DNA of 64,000 bases. Origin: an uncultured Roseburia sp. (GTDB lineage: Bacteria; Bacillota; Clostridia; Lachnospirales; Lachnospiraceae). The stretch is taken from NCBI GenBank assembly GCA_900539115.1, contig UQAQ01000009.1, positions 28,883-92,882 of the forward strand, written 5' to 3'. Below, one piece after another: positions 25,789 to 32,849 of this stretch (its first letter is position 1; each line of letters starts with the position of its first letter). Both the position numbers and the translations under genes were made by a program. The notes under the pieces are model-generated. The model did not search any database and was not told the DNA's origin. It was given only the letters and a program-made list of their open reading frames with translations.

Positions 25789-27273
25789 ATGCGTATTACC
25801 AATAATATGATCCGAAGCAATACAATGCTTCATATTCAGAAAAACAAAGAGACAGCGAACGACTATTTCCAGCAGTATGCGTCTCAGAAAAAAATACAGA
25901 AACCTTCAGACAATCCGACGATTGCCGTACGTGCTCTGAAATATCGTACGACACTCGTAGAAATAAATCAGTATCTTTCCAACTGCGAACAGGCAGAAAA
26001 CTGGATGGATGCGACCGAGGAACCATTGAAAAAAGCGGACGATATTCTGGATACAATGATTGATTACGTTACGCAGGCAGCCAATGGTACCAACAACGAC
26101 AAAGACCGTTCTACGATTGCGGCGCAGTTGAAACAGTACTGCGAGTTTATTTATCAGCAAAATGCTAATATGGATTACGCCGGCCGTTATCTTTTTACCG
26201 GTTATCGTACCGATGTGCCTCTGCTTTTTGAAGAAGACAGCAGCAATGTGACCTACACGATGACCGAAGAATTAAAGATCAACAACATTCAACGGTATAA
26301 TTATGTATACGGACAGCCGGAATACGATGATAACAAGAGCGCTTCGGATTATGCTAACGAGGCTTCCGAATATCTTGAGACACACCGCATCCAGCTTTCT
26401 TACGATAACTGTGATAAACGTGATGTGACAGTGACATATACGGATGCCTCCGGAAAATCACAGACGATCACAGCAGTCACAAAAAGTATTGGCGATAATA
26501 AAACCTTTAACGAGCAGTATCATCCGGCAGATGACGAAATTTATTTTGTACCGGAGACCGGAGAACTTGTATTTGGGGATGGCGTGTATGATTCCATCCG
26601 TGCCGGTTCGGATCTGAAAGTACAGTATTCGAAAACGAATTTTGAGAAAAATGATATCCGTCCGGAGCATTATTTTGAATCTACAGCTGTAGACAATGTG
26701 ACCGGAGAAACGAAGAATTATTTCAATATCAAAGAGCAGAAAATCAATTATCAGGTCAATTTCAGCCAGACGCTCACCGTCAATACACTTGGCTGCAACG
26801 CATTTGACACTTCCATCGGACGTGCGGTGGATGACATCTATAACGTGATCAATAATCTGGATGTCATGGATCAGACGCTGGCATCCATTAAAAAGCGTAT
26901 TGAGGACTGCGATCCAAACGATACGGAGACACTTGCTACATTACAGGAATTGTACAACCGTACCGAGACCGAGATATCGCTGCAAAACACGGTGCTGACC
27001 AATGCCTATACCCATTCGATCACAGTATTCCAAAATGCCAAAGATACGTTAAATGTGGCACTGGCAGAACACGGCTCCCGCTATAACCGTTTGAAAATGA
27101 CATCAAGCAAGCTGGAGATATTACAGACGGATACGAAAGAGTCCAAATCAGCAAATGAAGATGCGGATCTGGAAGAAGCTTATGTCAATTATACACAGGC
27201 AGATCTGTTGTATCAGGCATCTTTGCAGGCGACGGGAAAGATCCTTGGAACCTCTCTTTTGAATTTTATCTGA
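25789..27273 (+). CDS. flgL: Flagellar hook-associated protein FlgL
   Basis: FlgL (HAP3) is the second junction protein, binding the filament. The 494-residue product begins MRITNNMIRSNTMLHIQ and has QKPSDNPTIAVRALKYRT near 37-54, then a flagellin-like C-terminal helix with YNRLKMTSSKLEILQTDTKE and LEEAYVNYTQADLLYQASLQ. It is much longer than typical FlgL (about 300), because of an inserted domain at roughly 150-320 that includes the repeated string DDEIYFVPETGELVFGDGVY. AAGGATG precedes ATG 25789. Confidence 0.92.
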   Translation: MRITNNMIRSNTMLHIQKNKETANDYFQQYASQKKIQKPSDNPTIAVRALKYRTTLVEINQYLSNCEQAENWMDATEEPLKKADDILDTMIDYVTQAANGTNNDKDRSTIAAQLKQYCEFIYQQNANMDYAGRYLFTGYRTDVPLLFEEDSSNVTYTMTEELKINNIQRYNYVYGQPEYDDNKSASDYANEASEYLETHRIQLSYDNCDKRDVTVTYTDASGKSQTITAVTKSIGDNKTFNEQYHPADDEIYFVPETGELVFGDGVYDSIRAGSDLKVQYSKTNFEKNDIRPEHYFESTAVDNVTGETKNYFNIKEQKINYQVNFSQTLTVNTLGCNAFDTSIGRAVDDIYNVINNLDVMDQTLASIKKRIEDCDPNDTETLATLQELYNRTETEISLQNTVLTNAYTHSITVFQNAKDTLNVALAEHGSRYNRLKMTSSKLEILQTDTKESKSANEDADLEEAYVNYTQADLLYQASLQATGKILGTSLLNFI

Positions 27274-27294
27274 TAGCAGAATGGAGGAAATGAT

Positions 27295-27750
27295 ATGTTA
27301 GTAAAAACGAAATATTTTGGGGAGATCAATCTTTCGGAAGACAAGATCATCACGATGGAACGTGGAATGTTTGGTTTCGAAGAATATAAAAAATATACCA
27401 TTCTTTTTGACAGTGAAAAAGAAGGAAAAGCAAAGGTTTCCTGGTTCCAGAGTGTAGAGGAACCGGGACTGGCATTTCCGGTCATTGATCCGCTGGTAGT
27501 AAAAGAAGATTACAACCCGGTCGTAGAGGATGAATTATTGAAAGGACTTGGCGAGATCACAGAGGAAAATATTGTGATTCTTTTACCACTTACGGTTCCA
27601 CAGGATGCAGCACAGATGACAGCAAACCTGAAAGCGCCGGTGATCATCAATGCCGACACGAGAAAAGGCGCACAGGTTGTCGTAGAAAATGAAGAATATG
27701 AGATCAAATACAAGATTTACGATATTCTGAAAGGAAAAAAGGAGGCGTAA
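27295..27750 (+). CDS. fliW: Flagellar assembly factor FliW
   Basis: FliW binds either flagellin or CsrA; excess flagellin frees CsrA to block flagellin translation. The 151-residue product has KTKYFGEINLSEDKIITMER near 4-23 and FGFEEYKKYTILFDSE near 27-42, both family features, plus LPLTVPQDAAQMTANLKAPV near 97-116. AGGAGG-type site before ATG 27295. csrA follows four bases after its stop, the standard pair. Confidence 0.95.
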   Translation: MLVKTKYFGEINLSEDKIITMERGMFGFEEYKKYTILFDSEKEGKAKVSWFQSVEEPGLAFPVIDPLVVKEDYNPVVEDELLKGLGEITEENIVILLPLTVPQDAAQMTANLKAPVIINADTRKGAQVVVENEEYEIKYKIYDILKGKKEA

Positions 27751-27753
27751 ACG

Positions 27754-27972
27754 ATGTTAGCACTGGCAAGAAAAGTAAACGAATCCATCGTGATCAATGA
27801 CGATGTGGAAGTGACAGTTTTGGAAATCAAAGGGGACCAGGTTAAGATCGGCATCAATGCGCCAAAATCTGTTCCGATTTATCGAAAAGAATTATATCTT
27901 CAGATTCAGAAAGCCAATGAAGAGGCTGTGAATTCGGCAGATCCGAAGGCTTTGAATGAGTTACTCAAATAA
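27754..27972 (+). CDS. csrA: Carbon storage regulator CsrA
   Basis: CsrA is a small dimeric RNA-binding protein that recognises GGA in hairpin loops and blocks translation. The 72-residue product begins MLALARKVNESIVINDDVEV and has VKIGINAPKSVPIYRKELY near 30-48, matching the family including the RNA-binding N-terminal strand and the IYRKE motif. It is coupled to fliW. Its likely target is the flagellin leader at 31802-31926, which carries two AGGGAAGC motifs. Confidence 0.97.
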   Translation: MLALARKVNESIVINDDVEVTVLEIKGDQVKIGINAPKSVPIYRKELYLQIQKANEEAVNSADPKALNELLK

Positions 27973-27975
27973 GGT

Positions 27976-28002
27976 TAACTTTTCTAATGATTTTGCCGAT
28001 AT
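27976..28002 (+). promoter_or_regulatory. Sigma-28 promoter of flaG
   Basis: TAAC (27976-27979), 15 bases and a perfect GCCGATAT (27995-28002) match the sigma-28 pattern TAAA-N15-GCCGATAT in all but one base. It stands between csrA and flaG, so flaG-fliD-fliS can be transcribed separately late in assembly. Confidence 0.8.
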
Positions 28003-28056
28003 GTTCTTTAAGAAACGATGAATTTTGCATTAAGATACACATGGAGGTGTTTGAAA

Positions 28057-28482
28057 ATGGAAATTGAAGCAATATCAAATGTAAATGCAAATTATGGTAC
28101 CACAGAGGTTGTGCGTACGACACCAAAGACAACAACGGGGGAAGCAGTGAATATCGAGTCGCCGAATCCGGCACTGGATGTACCTCAGGTTCAGGCAGCA
28201 AATGAAAAGGGAAATGCTGGTCAGCAGGGAGGCAATAACCAGCAGAGAAAAGAGCATGCGGCAAGTGAAGCATCAATTAACGATGCGGTATCGAAGGCAA
28301 ATCTTAAGATGGAGCATACAAGATGCGAATATTCTTATCATAAAGAGACAAACCGTGTGTCTATTAAAGTATTGAATGCCGATACGGATGAAGTGATCCG
28401 TGAGATTCCACCGGAAAAATCTCTGGATATGTTACAGAAGATGTGGGAGATGGCAGGAATCCTTGTAGACGAAAAGAGATAA
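28057..28482 (+). CDS. flaG: FlaG family flagellar protein
   Basis: FlaG influences filament length in several bacteria. The 141-residue product begins at ATG 28057 after ATGGAGGTG; an upstream TTG at 28018 has no ribosome site. The N-terminal 75 residues are low complexity (glutamine, asparagine, alanine). The FlaG domain covers about 75-141 with FYHKETNRVSIKV-like YSYHKETNRVSIKVLNADT near 100-118, then VIREIPPEKSLDMLQKMWEM. It is followed by fliD after 12 bases. Confidence 0.9.
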   Translation: MEIEAISNVNANYGTTEVVRTTPKTTTGEAVNIESPNPALDVPQVQAANEKGNAGQQGGNNQQRKEHAASEASINDAVSKANLKMEHTRCEYSYHKETNRVSIKVLNADTDEVIREIPPEKSLDMLQKMWEMAGILVDEKR

Positions 28483-28494
28483 GGAGGAGACGAT

Positions 28495-30759
28495 ATGGGA
28501 ATTCGAATGAGTGGTCTGTCCTCAGGACTTGACACCGAAGCAATCGTAGGTGCCCTGATGTCAGCACAGAGTTTGAAAAAGACCAAGTTGACACAGGCAA
28601 AGACAAAGTTAGAGTGGACACAGACCAAATGGAAAGAATTAAATACCAAATTATATAAACTTTACTCAGAGCAGGTTTCCAAATTGCAGCTGCAATCCTC
28701 GTATATGACGAAAAAAGCGACAGCTTCCGATGAGACAAAAGCGAAGATTACCGCTTCTGCAAAAGCAGTAAACGGAAGCTATACGATGGAAATAAACAAT
28801 ATTGCAACAGCACAGTACCTGACCGGAAGCAAGATCAATGCGGATAAGGGAACTACTAAACTGGTAGATCTGGATTCCACACTGTTAAACAAAGAAGTAG
28901 AAGTCAAAGTGGGTGACAAGACGACCAAATTCACGGTTACAGAAGACATGACGATTGATGACTTTACAACTGAATTGAAAAATGCCGGTCTGAATGCAAA
29001 CTTTGATACTGCGCAGAAGCGTTTGTTTATCAGCAGTAAAGACAGTGGACTTGCGAATGCATTTTCGATTACTACGTCCGGAGTAAGTGATGCGGAAGTA
29101 ACTGCAAGAAAGAACCTGCGTGATGCGGTTGATTATGACAACATGACGGCGGCAAATAAAAAGATCGTAGATGACGCAATGAAAAAACTGGAGACCTCCG
29201 GTGTGGATACGACAGAGTATCAGGAGGCGCTGGATGCGATCACAGGAGCTGCATTGAGTACCCGGACCGCGAAGACAGAGGCGGCAGCATCTACGTATGT
29301 AAAGGCAAAATTGTACAGTGAAAACTATGCTGTTTACGAGGAAAAAGCAAAAGAGAGTCTGAAATCCAATTACTTTACAGAGGATGGTGAAGTAAAAGAC
29401 GAATTAAAGACAAAATATGCAGAAGAGTTTAACATATATACGCAGGAAGAGAAAGAAAAACTTGGCGTCGAAAATATGACAGAGGAAGAGTATGTCAATT
29501 GGCGTGCCAATCAGTTATACGATCAGGAAGTTGCCAAACAGGCAGACACCGACACGACAAGTTTTGTAAATAAGCAGATCAGTTCTGACGAAGAGACAAA
29601 ACTTGCAGTAAAAGAGGCGGCTTATGCCGGAAAGACAGAAGACGAGATTCGGGCGCTGGACAGCAAAGCCTTGACGAAATATTATGGATCCGGCAACGAT
29701 GCCGATCCGCTTGCTATCTCTGCAATTGAAGGAACATCAACGTTTGGTTCGGACAGCATTAAAAATGATATTTCCGGTGTTGTCAGCGATTACGCTTCGG
29801 TTACCGACCGTACGTATGCGTTAAGCGGTTCTGCTTTGGCAGGAATTGGTCTGGCAGATATTAAAGTTGACGATGACGGCAACGTGACAGTAAATGGAAA
29901 TGCAGACGGAAATCTCCCGGAAGATATGGGATTGGTAAAGGCATCCGACAGCGAGATCCTTTTGAATGGCGCAAAGATGACTTCTTCTTCGTCTACTGTT
30001 TCCGTAAATGGTTTGAGCATTGAACTGACCGGTCTTACAAAAACAGGAGAGCCAATTACGTTCTCTGTAGCCAGCGACACAGATGCCGTGTATAATACGA
30101 TCAAGAATTTCTTTACGGAGTATAATTCCCTGATGAAAGAAATGAATGAATTGTATAATGCGGATAGTGCAAAAGGGTATGAACCTCTGACAAGTGAGCA
30201 GAAAAAAGACATGTCAGACGATGACATAAAATTGTGGGAAGACAAGATCAAAGCCTCCCTGCTTCGCAGTGACACTACACTGGGTTCCGTTCGCAGTGCG
30301 ATGCGAAATGCCATGATGAGTCAGGTGACTTATGATGGAAAGACCTATTCACTGGCAAGTTTTGGTATCAGTACTTCCTCCGATTATACAGAAGGCGGTT
30401 TGTATCATATTTATGGTGATACCGAGGATGCTGTATATGCGGATAAAGACGATAAATTAAGAAAAGCGCTGGAAGAGGATCCGGATGCTGTAGTAAATGT
30501 GCTTTCGGATATCTTTGGAAAACTTCGCAGTACGATGAGTGACAAGATGGCAGGAAGCAAAGTCAGCAGTGCGTTGACCTTTTATAGTGATATCAAGATG
30601 AAAGACGATATCAAAGACTATGAAAAGCGGATCAAAGAATGGGAGACAAAGCTGGCTGACATGGAAGATGCTTACTATAGTAAGTTTACCAAAATGGAGA
30701 CGGCACTTGCAAAACTTCAGTCCCAGTCGAATTCTTTATCGGGACTTTTCGGAAATTAA
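28495..30759 (+). CDS. fliD: Flagellar cap protein FliD (large)
   Basis: FliD (HAP2) caps the filament and helps flagellin fold. The N-terminus RMSGLSSGLDTEAIVGALMS (residues 4-23) and the C-terminal coiled coil ending in KMETALAKLQSQSNSLSGLF are family features. At 754 residues it is longer than common forms (about 450-550); residues about 190-430 form a charged, glutamate/lysine-rich inserted region. AAGGAGGAG precedes ATG 28495. It is co-transcribed with flaG and fliS. Confidence 0.93.
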   Translation: MGIRMSGLSSGLDTEAIVGALMSAQSLKKTKLTQAKTKLEWTQTKWKELNTKLYKLYSEQVSKLQLQSSYMTKKATASDETKAKITASAKAVNGSYTMEINNIATAQYLTGSKINADKGTTKLVDLDSTLLNKEVEVKVGDKTTKFTVTEDMTIDDFTTELKNAGLNANFDTAQKRLFISSKDSGLANAFSITTSGVSDAEVTARKNLRDAVDYDNMTAANKKIVDDAMKKLETSGVDTTEYQEALDAITGAALSTRTAKTEAAASTYVKAKLYSENYAVYEEKAKESLKSNYFTEDGEVKDELKTKYAEEFNIYTQEEKEKLGVENMTEEEYVNWRANQLYDQEVAKQADTDTTSFVNKQISSDEETKLAVKEAAYAGKTEDEIRALDSKALTKYYGSGNDADPLAISAIEGTSTFGSDSIKNDISGVVSDYASVTDRTYALSGSALAGIGLADIKVDDDGNVTVNGNADGNLPEDMGLVKASDSEILLNGAKMTSSSSTVSVNGLSIELTGLTKTGEPITFSVASDTDAVYNTIKNFFTEYNSLMKEMNELYNADSAKGYEPLTSEQKKDMSDDDIKLWEDKIKASLLRSDTTLGSVRSAMRNAMMSQVTYDGKTYSLASFGISTSSDYTEGGLYHIYGDTEDAVYADKDDKLRKALEEDPDAVVNVLSDIFGKLRSTMSDKMAGSKVSSALTFYSDIKMKDDIKDYEKRIKEWETKLADMEDAYYSKFTKMETALAKLQSQSNSLSGLFGN

Positions 30760-30784
30760 GGATAACAGAAGAATAAAAACCGGA

Positions 30785-30818
30785 ACAAGAGTATGAAGAG
30801 ATGTCTTTATACTCTTGT
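30785..30818 (+). promoter_or_regulatory. Perfect hairpin between fliD and fliS
   Basis: ACAAGAGTAT (30785-30794) and ATACTCTTGT (30809-30818) form a 10-base-pair stem with a 14-base loop. No T-run follows, so it may be a processing or stability element rather than a terminator. Confidence 0.5.
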
Positions 30819-30845
30819 GCTGAATCATCAGAACGGGAGGAGACT

Positions 30846-31226
30846 ATGGATCAGAGAGCGATCAACGCATACCAGAGAAATGCCATTATGACGGCTTCCA
30901 AGGCAGAATTGACACTGATGCTTTACGATGGAGCAATCAAATTCTGCAATATTGCATTGAGCGGATTTGAAAATAAAGAGTATGAAAAGATCAACACAAA
31001 TCTGAAAAAGGCACAGGCAATCATTACCGAGTTTCGTGCCACACTGGATCATAAATATCCGGTATGGGAAGATTTTGAGAGAGTCTATGATTATATTTAC
31101 CGCTGCCTGATTGATGCGAATATTCATAAAGATGAAGAAAAATTACAGGAAGCGCTTAAATATATTCGTGAAATGCGGGATACCTGGAAAGAAGTGATGC
31201 GTCTTAACAAAGCAGGCAGTAAGTAA
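30846..31226 (+). CDS. fliS: Flagellin chaperone FliS
   Basis: FliS binds the C-terminal helix of flagellin and keeps it unfolded for export. The 126-residue product has AINAYQRNAIMTASKAELTL near 5-24 and MLYDGAIKFCNIAL near 25-38, the family core, and a helical C-terminal half with LREALKYIREMRDTW-like EALKYIREMRDTWKEVM. GGGAGGAG precedes ATG 30846. It lies just upstream of a FliT-like gene and flagellin. Confidence 0.95.
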   Translation: MDQRAINAYQRNAIMTASKAELTLMLYDGAIKFCNIALSGFENKEYEKINTNLKKAQAIITEFRATLDHKYPVWEDFERVYDYIYRCLIDANIHKDEEKLQEALKYIREMRDTWKEVMRLNKAGSK

Positions 31227-31238
31227 GGATGTGACAGG

Positions 31239-31724
31239 ATGGCAAGAGAAGAAGTTTATGTCAATATGATGGTTGACACACTGGAACGGAAAAAAGTGAT
31301 ATTAGAACAGATTCTTCATCAGACAAAGGAACAGGAAATACTTCTCAAAGATGAAGAGATGGACATGGATGCGTTTCAGACCATTATCGATCGGAAAGGC
31401 GAAGAAATCGAAAAACTGAATCAGATGGATGAGGGATTTGATACGTTGTTTCATCACGTGGAAAAAGAGATCAATGAAAACCGTATGGCATATAAAAGCC
31501 AGATTCAGAAGATGCAGAAACTGATCAATGAAGTGTCGGAACTGGGAATTCAGGTTCAGGCACTAGAGCATCAGAACAGTGGACATTTTAAGATTTACCT
31601 TGCCAATCAGAAGCAGGCGGTAAAGAAGTTCCATACCAATAACCGCACGGCGGCAAATTATTATCAAAACATGGCAAATGCCCATAAACCGGGAAGTTCT
31701 TACTTTTTTAATGAAACAAAATAA
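31239..31724 (+). CDS. FliT/FlgN-like flagellar helical protein
   Basis: The 161-residue protein is predicted almost all helical with heptad character at residues 10-120 (MVDTLERKKVILEQILHQTK; QIQKMQKLINEVSELGIQVQ). Position after fliS and before flagellin fits a FliT-type export chaperone of FliD or another secretion chaperone. It is longer than usual FliT (about 110), and the last 40 residues are asparagine-rich and probably flexible. Identity to FliT is inferred from context more than from motifs. ATG 31239 follows AAGGATG. Confidence 0.65.
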   Translation: MAREEVYVNMMVDTLERKKVILEQILHQTKEQEILLKDEEMDMDAFQTIIDRKGEEIEKLNQMDEGFDTLFHHVEKEINENRMAYKSQIQKMQKLINEVSELGIQVQALEHQNSGHFKIYLANQKQAVKKFHTNNRTAANYYQNMANAHKPGSSYFFNETK

Positions 31725-31751
31725 AAAAAGTAAAAAAATTCAAAAAAAAGG

Positions 31752-31778
31752 TTAAGTTTTGAAAAATGCCACCGATAT
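31752..31778 (+). promoter_or_regulatory. Sigma-28 promoter of flagellin
   Basis: TTAA (31752-31755), 15 bases, ACCGATAT (31771-31778) resembles TAAA-N15-GCCGATAT. It stands about 150 bases before the flagellin start, leaving a long structured leader. Confidence 0.7.
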
Positions 31779-31801
31779 ATAGTATATCAGGAAGATAGTA
31801 A

Positions 31802-31857
31802 CTAAAGTAGGGAAGCAACTTTGGTGCAGGGCCCGCATCAAAGTCTTACTACTTTAG
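31802..31857 (+). promoter_or_regulatory. Flagellin leader hairpin 1 with a GGGAAGC motif
   Basis: CTAAAGTAG (31802-31810) pairs with CTACTTTAG (31849-31857), and an inner stem ACTTTGGTGC (31818-31827) pairs with GCATCAAAGT (31835-31844) around AGGGCCC. The left internal loop holds AGGGAAGC (31809-31816). A long two-step hairpin in the leader of an abundant message fits mRNA stabilisation or CsrA binding. Confidence 0.6.
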
Positions 31858-31885
31858 ATATTATAAAAAATCAAATTAAAAAAAT

Positions 31886-31903
31886 ATCGGCAGGGAAGCC
31901 GAT
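31886..31903 (+). promoter_or_regulatory. Candidate CsrA-binding hairpin in the flagellin leader
   Basis: ATCGGC (31886-31891) and GCCGAT (31898-31903) close a six-base loop AGGGAA, displaying GGA as CsrA sites do. The same AGGGAAGC is present in hairpin 1, and the ribosome site AAGGAGG (about 31912) also carries GGA. With fliW-csrA in the same locus this fits the FliW-CsrA-flagellin switch known from Bacillus subtilis. Confidence 0.6.
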
Positions 31904-31926
31904 TTATATTCAAGGAGGAATGACTT

Positions 31927-32736
31927 ATGATAGTACAACACAACATTACATCAATGAACGCTAACAGACAGTTAGGAATTGTAGGAAAGAACTTGGCAAA
32001 AGCTACAGAGAAACTTTCCAGTGGTTACAGAATCAACCGTGCAGCAGACGATGCAGCAGGACTTTCCATTTCTGAGAAAATGAGATCTCAGGTTCGTGGT
32101 TTGAATCGTGCATCAGATAACGCACAGGATGGTATTTCCATGATTCAGACAGCTGAAGGTGCTTTGGAGCAGCAGCATGCAATTCTTCAGAGAGCTCGTG
32201 AACTGGTAGTTCAGGGTTCCAACAGCGCAGTATTGGATAGTGCATCTGGAGACTTCGAGAAGATCCAGGATGAATTGGATGAACTGCAGAAAGAGTTTGT
32301 CAGCATTACTTCTACAACACAGTTTAACAAGAAAACTTTGTTGGATGGTACTCTTAATGCTGCTTACCTTCAGGTAGGTGCTAACTCTTCACAGGGTATT
32401 GAAATTACAATATCTAATGTAACTTGGACTGGAGTTACATTGTCTGGAGCTGGTAAAGCAGATTCAGCCAAACTTGCAGATATTGATGACAAGATTACAG
32501 AAGTTTCTAAGAAACGTTCTTATCTTGGTGCTATGCAGAACCGTCTTGAGTACAGAGTTAAAGTAGACGACAATGCTGCTGAGAACTTGCAGTCAGCTGA
32601 ATCTACCATTCGTGATACTGATATGGCAGATGAAATGACAAGATTCTCGAAAGAGAGCATCTTGCAGCAGGCAGCTACTTCTATGCTGGCTCAGGCAAAT
32701 CAGGCAAATCAGGGTGTACTTTCACTGCTTCAGTAA
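31927..32736 (+). CDS. hag: Flagellin
   Basis: The filament subunit, 269 residues. N-terminal D0/D1 is MIVQHNITSMNANRQLGIVG, then EKLSSGYRINRAADDAAGLS near 32-51 and QDGISMIQTAEGALEQ. The C-terminal helix is ADEMTRFSKESILQQAATSM then LAQANQANQGVLSLLQ. The variable centre is only about 90 residues, with NAAYLQVGANSSQGIEI and a threonine/serine-rich patch near 155-180 (SNVTWTGVTLSGAG) that offers O-glycosylation sites. Codon use is unlike its neighbours, enriched in codons such as AAC, GGT and GCT, as for highly expressed genes. AAGGAGGAA precedes ATG 31927. It lies directly upstream of the modification island. Confidence 0.97.
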   Translation: MIVQHNITSMNANRQLGIVGKNLAKATEKLSSGYRINRAADDAAGLSISEKMRSQVRGLNRASDNAQDGISMIQTAEGALEQQHAILQRARELVVQGSNSAVLDSASGDFEKIQDELDELQKEFVSITSTTQFNKKTLLDGTLNAAYLQVGANSSQGIEITISNVTWTGVTLSGAGKADSAKLADIDDKITEVSKKRSYLGAMQNRLEYRVKVDDNAAENLQSAESTIRDTDMADEMTRFSKESILQQAATSMLAQANQANQGVLSLLQ

Positions 32737-32782
32737 TTGAAAAGTGCTATCGATTTGATGATTCAAGTCAAATAATAAGAAA

Positions 32783-32814
32783 AAACAGGAGACGTTACAG
32801 CCTCCTGTTTTTTT
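32783..32814 (+). terminator. Intrinsic terminator after flagellin
   Basis: AAACAGGAG (32783-32791) pairs with CTCCTGTTT (32802-32810) with a ten-base loop, then a T-run to 32814. Confidence 0.9.
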
Positions 32815-32849
32815 AAAAATAAAAGCGAAAAAGCGAACGGAGCGAAATT

